Positions 1 through 9,881 of a stretch of DNA of 64,000 nt are shown one piece after another (positions within the stretch are counted from its first letter, which is position 1; each line of letters begins with the position of its first letter). This DNA comes from Porticoccaceae bacterium (GTDB taxonomy: Bacteria; Pseudomonadota; Gammaproteobacteria; Pseudomonadales; Porticoccaceae). The notes under the pieces were generated by a model. It ran no database searches, had not been told where the DNA came from, and was given only the letters and a program-made list of their open reading frames with translations. The stretch is from the NCBI GenBank assembly GCA_028822155.1, contig JAPKEJ010000003.1, forward strand, positions 1-64,000, written 5' to 3'. Both the position numbers and the translations under genes were made by a program.

Positions 1-617
1 AAGCCGAGATGATTGGTACTAGAACCTTAAACTGGGACAACATGACACCCAACTTTTACTTTTTATTCCCAGAGGGCATGTTGGAAGAGTATCCGCGAAC
101 CAGCATGACTAGCCTTTATATTCCGGCTGAAAAGAAGTTGTTGGTCAACGACATACTACGCAGTTTTCCCACTGTTCAAGTGATTGAGCTAGACAAAATA
201 ATCGACCGTATTCGCACCATCGTATCTCAGGTGACGCGTGGTCTTGAAGTGATGACTCTGCTAATTTTGGGTTGTGGTATTTTAGTTATGTTCTCTGCGG
301 TGAGTTTGTCAATGTCAGAGCGATTGCAAGAAAGTGCTATTTTGAGAACATTAGGAAGCTCGCGGCGATTAATACTAGGTATCCAGTTAATAGAATTTAG
401 TACCTTGGGTGTTATGGCGGGCCTACTTGCAAGTGCTGGGGCTGAATTGTCTGTGGCAATGTTGCAACGATTTATGTTTGACCTGCCATTCTCAATGCAT
501 CCATGGTTGTGGTACGTAGGTCCAAGCATAGGCGGCCTTTTGGTGGGTAGTTTAGGCGTGGCGTATAGTCGTAAAGCAGTTGTTCAACCGCCCCTTGAGG
601 TATTGCGGAGTCTTTAG
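1..617 (+). CDS. FtsX-like ABC transporter permease, C-terminal part (5' end outside window)
   Basis: This is the last ~205 residues of a large ABC-type permease; the reading frame runs off the left edge, so the true start is outside the window. Three hydrophobic segments (roughly residues 80-105, 128-150 and 165-190 of the visible part) with a charged loop containing 'SERLQESAILRTLGSSRR' between the first two match the C-terminal FtsX domain of the YbbP/LolC-type permeases. In that family the complete protein is about 800 residues and works with a small ATPase in export or lipoprotein-related tasks at the inner membrane. The family is clear; the YbbP assignment is a best guess from the spacing and C-terminal motif. 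It converges with the sensor-kinase-like gene, leaving only 4 bp between the stop codons. Confidence 0.75.
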   Translation, partial: AEMIGTRTLNWDNMTPNFYFLFPEGMLEEYPRTSMTSLYIPAEKKLLVNDILRSFPTVQVIELDKIIDRIRTIVSQVTRGLEVMTLLILGCGILVMFSAVSLSMSERLQESAILRTLGSSRRLILGIQLIEFSTLGVMAGLLASAGAELSVAMLQRFMFDLPFSMHPWLWYVGPSIGGLLVGSLGVAYSRKAVVQPPLEVLRSL

Positions 618-621
618 AAGA

Positions 622-2058
622 CTATTTAATTGGCAGCTGAATACTAAAGGTAGTACCTTGATCTTCATCTGACATCACAGCTATTTGGCCGTGGTGTTGG
701 TCAGTGATAATAAAGTGAGTGAAAGATAAGCGCTGATCAGCATCGTGCCGACTATTGGTCTCTTCGGATGTGGAGAAAGACTCGAATAAATGCTGTTGGT
801 CTGCGGTACTGATAATTGCTCCATTATGCTGAAAGCGAATCCATAGATCATCATAGAGCCGAGTCACCGCAATACGAATAGTTGGTTTGTAGTTGTCGTC
901 TTCGACTCTGCCCAGCGCATTACAAGCGTGACGAATTAAGCTCAGAAAAACTTGTTGTAGCTCGGTGGTATAGCAAGCAAAGTCAGGCAGGTCGTCTGCA
1001 TAGTCGATCTTGACATCGATGTCTTGGAACCTCAGCCCCGAGGTTACAGACAACACATCTCCGGCTAACTCAACACTGTGATCAATGATCTCCGTAATAT
1101 TTGCCTGAGACTTTACGTCACCGCCAGAACTGGAAAATTCCATCAGATTTTCAATGACCGATCTAGCCTGCTGGCCTCGAATCACACTGTCTTCCAAGAT
1201 CTCTTGCAGGGCGACCCGATCGAAGGGTTCATCAGTGAGACCTTGGCGAACGGTCTTAACTGATTTTAACATGGCTCGCAAAGGTAGATTAATGTCATGA
1301 GCCATATCAGACGCCATTTCACCCATTAAGGACATTTTGTCGCGCTGAATAAGCATGGTTTCACTTTTTACTTGCTGGGTTACATCATCTATCAAAATGA
1401 CAACGCCAGTCTCGGTCTGATCGGTCAGTGGATAGATGGTAATATCGAAATGATATTGTCCGCGTTGGCTATATTTTATGGTCACGGCGGCCTTTTGTTC
1501 TAGGGCCTGCGCGATCTGCTCGGCAGTGACTGTAATTTCAGGGTACGCCTTCCACAAATCTTTGCTAATCGCATCGGCTGTTGAGACACCACTAATTTCC
1601 TCGGCACGACGATTCCACTGAGTGATTTTATTTTTATTGTTCAGTCCAATCAACATTAGGGGCATTGAACTCAGAATTTCTGTGATGTAAGACTCAGATC
1701 GTCGCAATTGTGAGGTGGTAGATAGATGTCCGCTAATCTCTGTTTCCAGCGCTTTATTACTACCTTTTAATAGGTCATTTGCTTCGTTAAGCGTCGCTGT
1801 GCGCTCTTGCACTCTTACTTCTAATTGAGCTTTGATTTCTTCTAGCTCACGGTTGTAGCGGTGGGACTGTCGGCGACTGAAGAACAATCTCACTATGGCC
1901 AATGACAGGGCAATAATGAAAATACCGCTAGAAAAATTAGCGATCCATTGCCAGTTGGTAGACCCATCAGCTTCTCTAAACACCCGAAATATATCAGCCA
2001 CGGCCAACTGGGCAAAAAACAAACAGGAAAGTGCGATGATTTTTTTCATGTAATCCAT
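622..2058 (-). CDS. PAS-containing sensor kinase-like protein with degenerate ATPase domain
   Basis: A 478-residue inner-membrane sensor protein. The N-terminus has a signal-like segment ending near residue 21, a membrane segment around 43-60, a coiled coil around 66-120, a PAS domain around 120-230, and a histidine-kinase dimerisation domain with the phospho-acceptor His254 in 'MAHDINLPLR'. The C-terminal domain keeps the HATPase fold outline but has lost the ATP-binding residues: the N-box Asn positions are Ser373 and His377, the G1 Asp is His411 with Ile415 for a Gly, and the G2 glycines are absent around 441-445. By family knowledge such a protein should bind ATP poorly, so it may be a pseudokinase or phosphatase-type sensor. 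No response regulator lies beside it. The start at 2058 (MDYMKK) could also be the second Met. Confidence 0.8.
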   Translation of the reverse strand: MDYMKKIIALSCLFFAQLAVADIFRVFREADGSTNWQWIANFSSGIFIIALSLAIVRLFFSRRQSHRYNRELEEIKAQLEVRVQERTATLNEANDLLKGSNKALETEISGHLSTTSQLRRSESYITEILSSMPLMLIGLNNKNKITQWNRRAEEISGVSTADAISKDLWKAYPEITVTAEQIAQALEQKAAVTIKYSQRGQYHFDITIYPLTDQTETGVVILIDDVTQQVKSETMLIQRDKMSLMGEMASDMAHDINLPLRAMLKSVKTVRQGLTDEPFDRVALQEILEDSVIRGQQARSVIENLMEFSSSGGDVKSQANITEIIDHSVELAGDVLSVTSGLRFQDIDVKIDYADDLPDFACYTTELQQVFLSLIRHACNALGRVEDDNYKPTIRIAVTRLYDDLWIRFQHNGAIISTADQQHLFESFSTSEETNSRHDADQRLSFTHFIITDQHHGQIAVMSDEDQGTTFSIQLPIK

Positions 2059-2279
2059 TGCTGTAACAGTATTTCAAGTCAATAGAATGCCACATAATTG
2101 AAATGAAATCTCTATTCTTATATCTGTATTTAGTGTGGCTAACACTAGCAGTAATAAAACTATTATTGGTTAGTCTGTGCCGCAGCATTGATCGAAGGAG
2201 TCATATCTAAAGTAATACAGGTTTTTGGCCATACTTTAATGTGGGCACGGCTGTAAGACTTAGATTAGACTGAGTCATT

Positions 2280-2981
2280 ATGGAAGCCATTCCTTTTATT
2301 AACGTCGCTCTCGCATTTGTGCCAGTCATGGTGGTATTAATCGTTATGTTCCGATGGTCGCTGGCCGTTTCTGAAAGCGCAGTTGCCTTGGCGCGGATGC
2401 TTATACAACTAATTTTGATTGGCTATGCCCTAAATTGGATTTTTGCGGTTAATTCCTCTTGGCTGGTACTAGGGTTACTCAGTTTTATGTTAATTGTCGC
2501 TAGCACAATTGCTCTTAGACCGCTGGCTACAAAAAAAGGGTGGCGTGATTATGCTCAGGCTTTATGCGCAATATCTTGCGGTGGCGGTGCGACTCTCGCT
2601 TTTATTATCTATTTTGTCTTAGATATTCGGCCCTGGTATCAAGCGAGCAGTATTATCCCAATAGCGGGTATGATTTTTGCCGCCTCAATGAATGCGGTCA
2701 GTGTGGCCGCTGAGCGGTTTGTGATGGAAGCTAAACATGGGTCTGCGCCCTTCATTGCCCGCAATGAAGCCTTTAAAGCGGGATTGATCCCGATTTTTAA
2801 TAGTTTGTTGGCAGTAGGACTGGTTTCTCTGCCTGGAATGATGACTGGCCAAATATTATCTGGTGTGCCGCCACTTATTGCGGCTCGATACCAAATTGTG
2901 GTGATGTGCATGATTACGGGTGCTTCAGGCATTTCTGCAGCCCTTTATCTGCATTTGGTCAGCAAGACTAAAACCACTTAG
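2280..2981 (+). CDS. fetB: FetB/YbbM (UPF0014) family ABC permease
   Basis: A 233-residue membrane protein with about six to seven hydrophobic segments. The stretches 'AGMIFAASMNAVSVAAERF', 'SLPGMMTGQILSGV' and 'AARYQIVVM' are hallmarks of the UPF0014 family, whose characterised member FetB is the permease of the FetAB exporter linked to iron homeostasis and peroxide resistance in E. coli. The usual ATPase partner FetA is not adjacent; upstream lies the divergent sensor protein and downstream the convergent selO gene 3 bp away. The start ATG has no strong ribosome binding site. Family assignment is firm; the iron role is carried over from the family and is unproven here. Confidence 0.8.
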   Translation: MEAIPFINVALAFVPVMVVLIVMFRWSLAVSESAVALARMLIQLILIGYALNWIFAVNSSWLVLGLLSFMLIVASTIALRPLATKKGWRDYAQALCAISCGGGATLAFIIYFVLDIRPWYQASSIIPIAGMIFAASMNAVSVAAERFVMEAKHGSAPFIARNEAFKAGLIPIFNSLLAVGLVSLPGMMTGQILSGVPPLIAARYQIVVMCMITGASGISAALYLHLVSKTKTT

Positions 2982-2984
2982 GCT

Positions 2985-4475
2985 TTATGAAGAACAGCTG
3001 ACCGAGATAGTTTCAGCCCAATCCGGCGGGAGTCCAGCATACTTTTGTGCTCGAGGGTGTTCATCATAGGGATTCTGCAAGACTTCAAGTAACAGATTAA
3101 CCCCTGAGTAATTGCCTTGCTGGGCTTGTTCTATTACTGCTTGAGCCATGTAATTACGCAGAACATACTTGGGATTAGTGGCCAACATTTGCTGGCGTCG
3201 CTGTACATCAGTTACAGTTTGCTGGCCTAATCGTTGGCCATATTTTTCAGCCCAGAAATCAAATGCTTGGCGATCGATAAACATATCGCGGGCTACCGTT
3301 CTATTTTCGGAAAAGTGGCAAAGATTACGAAAAAACAATGTGTAGTCGACATTGTTTGCTGCCATCAGTTCTAGCAATTGATTAATCAAATCTTCGTCTG
3401 TGTCGTTGTAATGAGACAATCCTAACTTAGTTGCCATTAAACCTCGATACACAGTCAGAAATGTTGGTTCATAGGTTTTCAGAATACTTACTAGTGTTTC
3501 AGAGGATATTAATGTCATCAGAGAAGTTGCCAAGGCATTTAGATTCCATAGACCCACCGATGGTTGATTTTTAAAAGAATAACGTCCGTTGGCGTCAGAG
3601 TGATTACAAATAAAATCTGGGTTGTAGGCATCTAAAAACCCAAACGGGCCATAGTCGATGGTGTCGCCCAATATCGACATATTATCGGTATTCATCACCC
3701 CATGGGAAAACCCAACCGCCTGCCAGTGGGCAATCATTTTGGCAGTTTCAGTTACTGAGTGTGCAAACAGTTTGGCATATTTTCCATCATCATCTGACCA
3801 ACTGGGGAAGTGTCGATCAATCACGTAGTTGGCCAGGGCTTTTATCGGTTCAGGTTGGTTTCGATAGTGAAAGTGTTCAAAGGAGCCGAAGCGGATATGA
3901 CTACGTGCCACACGGCAGACTGTTGCGGCGGATTCCACTTCCTCACGATAAACTGGTGTTTTACTCTCAATCAGGCATAGGGCCCTAGTAGTGGCTATAC
4001 CTAACCCATGCATTGCTTCGGAACAAAGGTATTCACGAATACTTGAACGCAGCACTGCACGTCCGTCAGCAAAGCGGGAGTAGGGTGTGGTACCCGCGCC
4101 TTTAAGTTGAATATCCCAGAGCTCTGATACGCCAGTAAGGGCATCTTCGACTTGTAATTCACCTAGAGTCATGGCTCGACCATCGCCTAATTGACCAGCC
4201 CAAACACCGAACTGATGCCCTGAATAGACCAACGCAATTGGCTGCAGGTTTGTGGCAGAAAAGTCTCCGGCCATTAAACTCAGCATGGTTTCGCCTGCTA
4301 TATCCTCGGGCTTTAGACCAAGCTCTTTGGCCAGTTGATCATTGCTACTAACCAGTACTGGGCTGGACAGTGGGTTGGGCGCTACCGCACTGCAATGCAA
4401 ATCGCTCTGATCGCTAAAAGCATCCAAAAAGGTATTTTTCAAATCCCTCACCAGAGGGAAATTGGTATCAGTCAT
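2985..4475 (-). CDS. selO: SelO protein adenylyltransferase
   Basis: This 496-residue protein belongs to the SelO (YdiU/UPF0061) family, pseudokinases that transfer AMP from ATP to Ser, Thr or Tyr residues of proteins involved in redox homeostasis. It shows the family blocks 'VYSGHQFGVWAGQLGDGRA', 'LKGAGTTPYSRFADGRAVLRSS' and 'GVMNTDNMSILGDTIDYGPFGF', and ends with 'VSCSS', where the Cys stands at the position that is selenocysteine in animal homologues. I chose the ATG at 4475, four bases after the stop of the upstream gene, over the in-frame ATG at 4505, which lies inside that gene; 4475 also gives the usual family N-terminus. The near-overlap suggests cotranscription with the strictosidine-synthase-like gene. 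Confidence 0.93.
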   Translation of the reverse strand: MTDTNFPLVRDLKNTFLDAFSDQSDLHCSAVAPNPLSSPVLVSSNDQLAKELGLKPEDIAGETMLSLMAGDFSATNLQPIALVYSGHQFGVWAGQLGDGRAMTLGELQVEDALTGVSELWDIQLKGAGTTPYSRFADGRAVLRSSIREYLCSEAMHGLGIATTRALCLIESKTPVYREEVESAATVCRVARSHIRFGSFEHFHYRNQPEPIKALANYVIDRHFPSWSDDDGKYAKLFAHSVTETAKMIAHWQAVGFSHGVMNTDNMSILGDTIDYGPFGFLDAYNPDFICNHSDANGRYSFKNQPSVGLWNLNALATSLMTLISSETLVSILKTYEPTFLTVYRGLMATKLGLSHYNDTDEDLINQLLELMAANNVDYTLFFRNLCHFSENRTVARDMFIDRQAFDFWAEKYGQRLGQQTVTDVQRRQQMLATNPKYVLRNYMAQAVIEQAQQGNYSGVNLLLEVLQNPYDEHPRAQKYAGLPPDWAETISVSCSS

Positions 4476-4479
4476 AGTT

Positions 4480-5574
4480 TTATTCAACACCTTCAAGATC
4501 GACATCTTGCCAGCTAATTCTAGCTAGATTGTCGGCATGTAGACTACTAATATAAAGCCAATCGTCCGTTTCCAGCGCGCCGGTATTGGTGTGATGTTGG
4601 CCATCGGGGTCTTGCAGTGAAACCAGTATCTCTCCTTCTCCAGTCATAGCGAACACATGGCTATAGGGTACCGCCTGAGGGCGCATAAAGAGAGGCAGGC
4701 GCTGGACTATCTTTCGCATTAGAGGAGAAGCCGACAAATCATCTAGCGGTTTACTGCGGGGCGATACCAACCCTACCCAAAAACGCCCGTCGTTGCCACG
4801 GACAACATTGTCTGGAAAGCCTGGTAGATTATCGATTAGTACCTCTGATTGGCCTGTCTTGTCACCCTGCAACCAATACTTGTGAATACGGTAGGAGCCG
4901 GTCTCATTGATGAGAACAAACTGGCTATCAGCATCTACCGCAACACCATTGGCAAAATTCAGACCATCCATTAACATTTTTGTTGTCTGGTCTACGGGAT
5001 CATACACAAGAAGGCGACCATGGCTGCCGTGCTCCATAGTATCTAAAAGACTTGCTGCATAGGTTCCACCATTGGTTTGAGCGCCAAATTTAGTTGATGC
5101 ATCACTAAAGTAAATTTTACCATCGGCAGTGACATCAAGATCATCGGCGTAATCAATATCGGTGCCATCTACAGTTCGGGTTAGCAGTGAAATATCTCCG
5201 GCAGGAGACACCTTCAACAAGCCTTTGTAGGCATCCGCTATTAACAGGTTGTTATTCGCATCAAAAACTAGTCCTAGAGGACTTCCCTGGGTATTTACCC
5301 ACTTAACTTGCTCTCCTGTGTCTTGGTTGTATCGCACAATCCAGCCTTCACGGGTGGCGGCGTATACCTCATTATCTAACAGGGCTAGGCCTTCGGGCCC
5401 ATGGGTATCAGGTAAATTAATAATCTCAATGGCCTCTAACCGAGAGTTTTGTTTAAAATCACCTACAAATCCTTTGTCCGCAGGAGCGTCCCAGCTAACA
5501 GGTTCCACTGGGACGGGCCATAACAGTAAATAATTAGCGAGAATTACGGTAACTAATAATATTTTATAGAACAT
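4480..5574 (-). CDS. Strictosidine synthase-like / SMP-30 family beta-propeller protein
   Basis: A 364-residue protein with an N-terminal membrane anchor (residues about 4-20) followed by a six-bladed propeller. The blocks 'ADDLDVTADGKIYFSDAST', 'NFANGVAVDADSQFVLINETG' and 'LPGFPDNVVRGNDGRFWVG' are typical of the strictosidine-synthase-like (Str_synth, APMAP-type) group, relatives of SMP-30 gluconolactonases. Bacterial members are probably lactonases or arylesterases anchored at the periplasmic face; the substrate cannot be read from sequence. It is the first gene of a two-gene reverse unit with selO and is divergent from prfB. Confidence 0.8.
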   Translation of the reverse strand: MFYKILLVTVILANYLLLWPVPVEPVSWDAPADKGFVGDFKQNSRLEAIEIINLPDTHGPEGLALLDNEVYAATREGWIVRYNQDTGEQVKWVNTQGSPLGLVFDANNNLLIADAYKGLLKVSPAGDISLLTRTVDGTDIDYADDLDVTADGKIYFSDASTKFGAQTNGGTYAASLLDTMEHGSHGRLLVYDPVDQTTKMLMDGLNFANGVAVDADSQFVLINETGSYRIHKYWLQGDKTGQSEVLIDNLPGFPDNVVRGNDGRFWVGLVSPRSKPLDDLSASPLMRKIVQRLPLFMRPQAVPYSHVFAMTGEGEILVSLQDPDGQHHTNTGALETDDWLYISSLHADNLARISWQDVDLEGVE

Positions 5575-5731
5575 AATTAATTCCTTTTTGTCGTTATTTT
5601 ATGGGCATTATGGTGCGCTACTGGACGTGGTTAATCAACCTCATTAGTTTCGCTTGGTGTGCTGTCGCTGGTGAGGTAAAATGCGGGCTATGATAATCCA
5701 GCAATCGTTCATAAGGTAGTTAGTCAATCCC

Positions 5732-6827
5732 ATGGAAGTTAATCCCCTTTATACCGCTTTAGATGACCTTCAAACACGCACCGACGTGCTGAGGGGGTAC
5801 CTTTGACTACGAAAATCGCAAAGAACGTCTTGCTGAAGTTGAGCTAGAGCTAGGCGAACCTGATGTCTGGAATAAACCTGAGCAGGCGCAGGAATTGGGG
5901 CGTGAACGCTCTTCTTTAGAGCTTGTTGTAAAAACCATTGAAGATCTAGATTCTGGCGTTGCCGATGCTCGTGAACTATTGAGTATGGCGGTGGAAGAGG
6001 ATGATGAAGACACGGTGGCTGATGTTGAGGCTGATATGGCAGCCCTTGAGACTCAGTTAGCTAAACTAGAATTTCGTCGTATGTTCTCTGGTGATATGGA
6101 TCAAAATAACGCGTTTTTAGAGATACAGTCTGGTTCGGGTGGCACCGAGGCCCAAGACTGGGCCGAGATGCTACTGCGCATGTACCTTCGCTGGGCCGAT
6201 GACAAAGGGTTTAAATCTGAGTTAGTAGAGTGCTCTGCTGGCGATGTTGCCGGTATTAAGAGCGCCACGGTTGAGGTGTCTGGCGAATATGCTTTTGGCT
6301 GGTTGCGTACCGAAATTGGTGTTCATCGCTTAGTACGCAAATCACCCTTTGATTCTGGTAACCGGCGCCATACTTCATTCGCTGCTGTGTTCATCTCTCC
6401 TGAAATCGATGACAATATTGATATTGAAATAGATCCCTCTGATGTGCGCACAGATACTTATCGGGCCTCTGGCGCAGGAGGTCAGCACATTAACAAAACT
6501 GACTCAGCGGTGCGACTTACCCACGGGCCCAGTGGTATAGTGGTGCAAAGTCAGAGCCAGCGATCTCAGCATCAAAATCGTGATAAATGTTGGCAAATGT
6601 TGCGCGCGAAACTCTACGAATTAGAGGTTAGTAAACGCCAAGAGGCGGCTCAGGCGACAGAAGATACTAAGTCTGACATTGGCTGGGGCAGTCAAATTCG
6701 CTCCTATGTCTTAGATGATGCACGGATTAAAGACTTACGCACAAATGTAGAAACGCGCAATACTCAAGCAGTGTTGGACGGAAAGCTTGACCAATTTATA
6801 GTTGCTTCGCTTAAAGCGGGGCTTTAA
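5732..6827 (+). CDS. prfB: Peptide chain release factor 2 (programmed +1 frameshift)
   Basis: Release factor RF2 recognises UGA and UAA stop codons on the ribosome and triggers peptide release. The gene begins at ATG 5732; 24 codons later the reading frame meets TGA at 5804-5806 within the classic CTT-TGA-C slip site, and translation must move +1 at 5804 to continue with GAC at 5805. The joined product is 364 residues, the normal RF2 length. The codon-recognition tripeptide SPF falls near residue 205 and the catalytic GGQ near residue 250, as in E. coli RF2. This is a functional gene, not a frameshifted pseudogene. It is followed 27 bp later by lysS, the usual prfB-lysS arrangement. Confidence 0.97.
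5792..5807 (+). promoter_or_regulatory. prfB +1 programmed frameshift element
   Basis: AGGGGG at 5792-5797 (internal Shine-Dalgarno-like) is followed by TAC and then CTT TGA C at 5801-5807. Spacing and sequence match the well-known RF2 autoregulatory site: low RF2 lets the ribosome pause at TGA and slip into the +1 frame. Confidence 0.95.
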
Positions 6828-6854
6828 AAGTCACCACTAATATACAGAGTAACC

Positions 6855-8348
6855 ATGACTGATCAACACGACGAAAATAAACTGATTGCGGAACGCCGCG
6901 CGAAACTTGATGTATTACGAACTCAAGAGGGCGCCACTTTCCCGAATCAGTTCCATCCAGCTCATAGCGCTAATGAATTACAAACAGGCTTTGGTGATCA
7001 ATCCAAAGAGCAGCTAGAGGCTTTGGCTAAGATGGTTAGTATTGCGGGGCGAGTGATTCGTAATCGTGGGGCCTTTATTGTTGTGCAAGACAGCTCTGGT
7101 CAAATTCAGCTGTATGTGACTAAAGAAGCACGACCTTTTGCAAAGTCATTAGACTTGGGTGATATCGTTGGTATTACGGGTGTACTGCATAAGTCGGGTA
7201 AGGGTGATCTTTATGTGCAAATGGACGAGTATTTGTTACTGACTAAAGCGCTACGTCCTCTGCCGGATAAGTTTCACGGGCTTGCCGACCAAGAAATGCG
7301 TTACCGTCAACGCTACGTTGACTTGATCGTTAATCCTGATGTGCGCAATACTTTCCGTATTCGCTCTAAGGTGGTGGACTTTATTCGGCGCTATCTTAAT
7401 GATGCTGATTATCTTGAAGTTGAAACTCCGATGTTGCAGGTGATACCTGGTGGCGCCGTGGCGCGACCTTTCGTTACCCACCATAATGCGTTGGATATCG
7501 ACATGTATCTAAGAATAGCGCCAGAATTGTATCTCAAGCGTCTGGTTGTAGGTGGCTTTGAACGCGTTTATGAAATTAATCGTAACTTTAGAAACGAAGG
7601 TCTTTCAACGCGTCATAACCCTGAATTTACAATGCTCGAGTTCTATCAAGCCTACGCTGACTTTAATGATCTGATGAATTTGACTGAAGATATGTTGCGT
7701 AAAATGGCTGCCGAGGTGCTCGGTTCAACTAAGGTAGTGAATACGGTTAGAGATACTGAAGGCGAGATTCAGAGTGAAACGCATTATGACTTTGCCGACT
7801 CTTTTATTCGCTTGTCGGTGTTTGATTCTATATTGCAGTACAACCCTGATATAACAGCTGAACAGCTTAGCGATGAAGCAGGCGCACGCAAGATTGCTAC
7901 AGACTTACATATCCCTCTAAAAGACACCTGGGGTTTGGGTAAAGTGCAGATTGAGATATTTGAAAAAACCGTTGAGCATCTGTTGGAGCAACCGACGTTT
8001 ATTACTATGTATCCAGCAGAAGTCTCGCCTTTGGCGCGACGCAATGATAATGATCCTTTTGTGACTGACCGTTTTGAATTCTTTGTTGGCGGCCGCGAAA
8101 TTGCTAATGGCTTCTCGGAGCTCAACGATCCAGAAGATCAAGAAGCTCGCTTTCGACAGCAGGTAACAGAAAAAGATGCGGGTGATGATGAGGCGATGCA
8201 CTTTGATGCTGACTATATTCGCGCCCTAGAGTACGGTATGCCGCCCACGGCGGGAGAGGGTATCGGTATTGATCGTCTGGTGATGCTTTTAACTGACTCT
8301 CCATCGATTAGGGATGTATTGCTGTTTCCTCACATGCGGCCGGAGTGA
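6855..8348 (+). CDS. lysS: Lysyl-tRNA synthetase, class II
   Basis: A 497-residue class II lysyl-tRNA synthetase that charges tRNA-Lys. The N-terminal OB-fold anticodon-binding domain spans about residues 60-140. The catalytic domain carries motif 2 ('[20 protein letters not shown]') and motif 3 ('[20 protein letters not shown]'), and the protein ends shortly after 'LLFPHMRPE' as expected. Length and all three class II motifs agree with bacterial LysS. It lies 27 bp downstream of prfB and is probably cotranscribed with it. Confidence 0.97.
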   Translation: MTDQHDENKLIAERRAKLDVLRTQEGATFPNQFHPAHSANELQTGFGDQSKEQLEALAKMVSIAGRVIRNRGAFIVVQDSSGQIQLYVTKEARPFAKSLDLGDIVGITGVLHKSGKGDLYVQMDEYLLLTKALRPLPDKFHGLADQEMRYRQRYVDLIVNPDVRNTFRIRSKVVDFIRRYLNDADYLEVETPMLQVIPGGAVARPFVTHHNALDIDMYLRIAPELYLKRLVVGGFERVYEINRNFRNEGLSTRHNPEFTMLEFYQAYADFNDLMNLTEDMLRKMAAEVLGSTKVVNTVRDTEGEIQSETHYDFADSFIRLSVFDSILQYNPDITAEQLSDEAGARKIATDLHIPLKDTWGLGKVQIEIFEKTVEHLLEQPTFITMYPAEVSPLARRNDNDPFVTDRFEFFVGGREIANGFSELNDPEDQEARFRQQVTEKDAGDDEAMHFDADYIRALEYGMPPTAGEGIGIDRLVMLLTDSPSIRDVLLFPHMRPE

Positions 8349-8651
8349 TAGCAAGCAAAGGTGGATAAGCCTAGATGATGCCGGTTGCTTCTCTCACCCT
8401 TTCTTTGGATATGCCAAAATTGCGGATATAAAAACTCTGGATATTAGACTTAGTATTCCGCAGGTGTATTTTTAATGGTCAGTGGGAGTGGGCTAATTAT
8501 TTAGGTTTTAATTGGGCCAACAGGTGATTTCAGGTTTTTATCGCTTTTTGATAGTCTCAATTTTAACCTTGTATTATTTCACCCTAAGGTAGCTATGACC
8601 GCCTGTATAGTTAATGAATATTTCATAAAAGCCTTTTAATGGAGCCTTAAG
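8349..8651. other. Intergenic region after lysS
   Basis: About 300 bp of AT-rich sequence between lysS and the first acyl-CoA dehydrogenase gene. I see no ORF with coding character, no convincing terminator hairpin and no RNA gene. A GGAG ribosome binding site lies at the right-hand end, in front of the ATG at 8652. Confidence 0.5.
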
Positions 8652-9881
8652 ATGTACCAAAACACCGAGAAATGTCAGCGTCTACTTGATAAGTTGCAAA
8701 TCTTCTTTGATCAGAATATTTATCCCAACGAACAGGCCTATGCCCAGCAGCTACATGGCGCAAAAAACCGATTTTCTTCGCTCCCGTTAATGGACGAATT
8801 AAAGTTAAAGGCTAAGGCTGCAGGCCTATGGAATCTTTTCGTGCCACCCTCTCATGCTGAATATTGCGAGCACGGTGGACTCAGCTTTGCTGAGTACGCC
8901 CCGTTGTGCGAGCTCATGGGTCGCGTAATTTGGTCACCCGAGGTGTTTAACTGTAATGCGCCTGACACCGGCAATATGGAAGTGTTTATGAACTATGCGA
9001 CCAAGGCTCAACAGGACAAGTGGCTTCAACCACTGCTGGCCGGTGAAATTCGTTCGTCTTATGCCATGACAGAACCACAGGTAGCATCCAGTGATGCGAC
9101 CAATGTCGAGATGAGCATTGTTAAAGACGGCGACGAGTGGGTTCTTAATGGCCGCAAGTGGTTTATTACCGGTGCTATGAATGAGCGCACTAAAATTCTG
9201 ATTGTGATGGGTAAGTCAGATCCAGGTAATACTAACCGCCATTTACAGCAAACGCAGGTGCTGGTGCCGAAGAATACGCCGGGGCTGACATTGGTTCGAC
9301 CACTAACTACTTTTGGATACGATGATGCGCCTATTGGCCATGCGGAGCTGGTATTTGAAAATTGCCGTGTACCATTAGACAATGTTTTGCTTGGCGAAGG
9401 CCGTGGTTTTGAAATAGCGCAAGGCCGATTAGGACCTGGTCGGATGCATCACTGTATGCGCTTGATAGGCATCGGGCAGCGGTCTCTTGAGTTAGCATGT
9501 CAGCGAGCGGTGTCACGCACTACCTTTGGGCGTCAATTAAGCAAACACCAATCGGTACGAGAGGATATTTCTCGCATGTTTTCGGAAATTGAAATGGCGA
9601 GATTATTGGTGTTAAAAACCTGTCATAAGATTGATGAGCAGGGAGTCCCTGCCTCCGTAGATATGATTGCGGCTACTAAAACGACTGTACCCTTGATGAT
9701 GCAGAGTGTTATAGATAGAGCTATACAGATGCATGGTGCAGGAGGGCTTACTGAGGACTATTGCATGGCGGAGGGTTTCAATTACGCTCGTTGGTGTCGC
9801 CAAGCCGATGGTCCAGACCAGGTCCATCAGATGGCCCTGGGAAAGCAAATTATTGAACGATATTCAGGCAAGAAAGCGTGA
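8652..9881 (+). CDS. Acyl-CoA dehydrogenase, ACAD10/11-like
   Basis: A 409-residue flavin-dependent acyl-CoA dehydrogenase. The middle domain motif 'YAMTEPQVASSDATN', the FAD-contacting 'RTTFGRQLSKHQSVREDI' and the C-terminal 'HGAGGLTEDY...ARWCRQADGPDQVHQMALGK' are typical of the ACAD10/ACAD11 branch. In this branch the usual terminal E-G-T block is replaced by D-G-P-D. Relatives oxidise long or branched acyl-CoAs; the substrate here is unknown. GGAG at a good distance upstream supports the start. It opens the catabolic island and is followed by the tetR-type gene about 300 bp downstream. Confidence 0.88.
   Translation: MYQNTEKCQRLLDKLQIFFDQNIYPNEQAYAQQLHGAKNRFSSLPLMDELKLKAKAAGLWNLFVPPSHAEYCEHGGLSFAEYAPLCELMGRVIWSPEVFNCNAPDTGNMEVFMNYATKAQQDKWLQPLLAGEIRSSYAMTEPQVASSDATNVEMSIVKDGDEWVLNGRKWFITGAMNERTKILIVMGKSDPGNTNRHLQQTQVLVPKNTPGLTLVRPLTTFGYDDAPIGHAELVFENCRVPLDNVLLGEGRGFEIAQGRLGPGRMHHCMRLIGIGQRSLELACQRAVSRTTFGRQLSKHQSVREDISRMFSEIEMARLLVLKTCHKIDEQGVPASVDMIAATKTTVPLMMQSVIDRAIQMHGAGGLTEDYCMAEGFNYARWCRQADGPDQVHQMALGKQIIERYSGKKA

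Noticed and set aside
5732-6827. prfB as a frameshifted pseudogene
   Set aside because: The in-frame TGA is the conserved autoregulatory frameshift site, and the joined protein has normal length and motifs.
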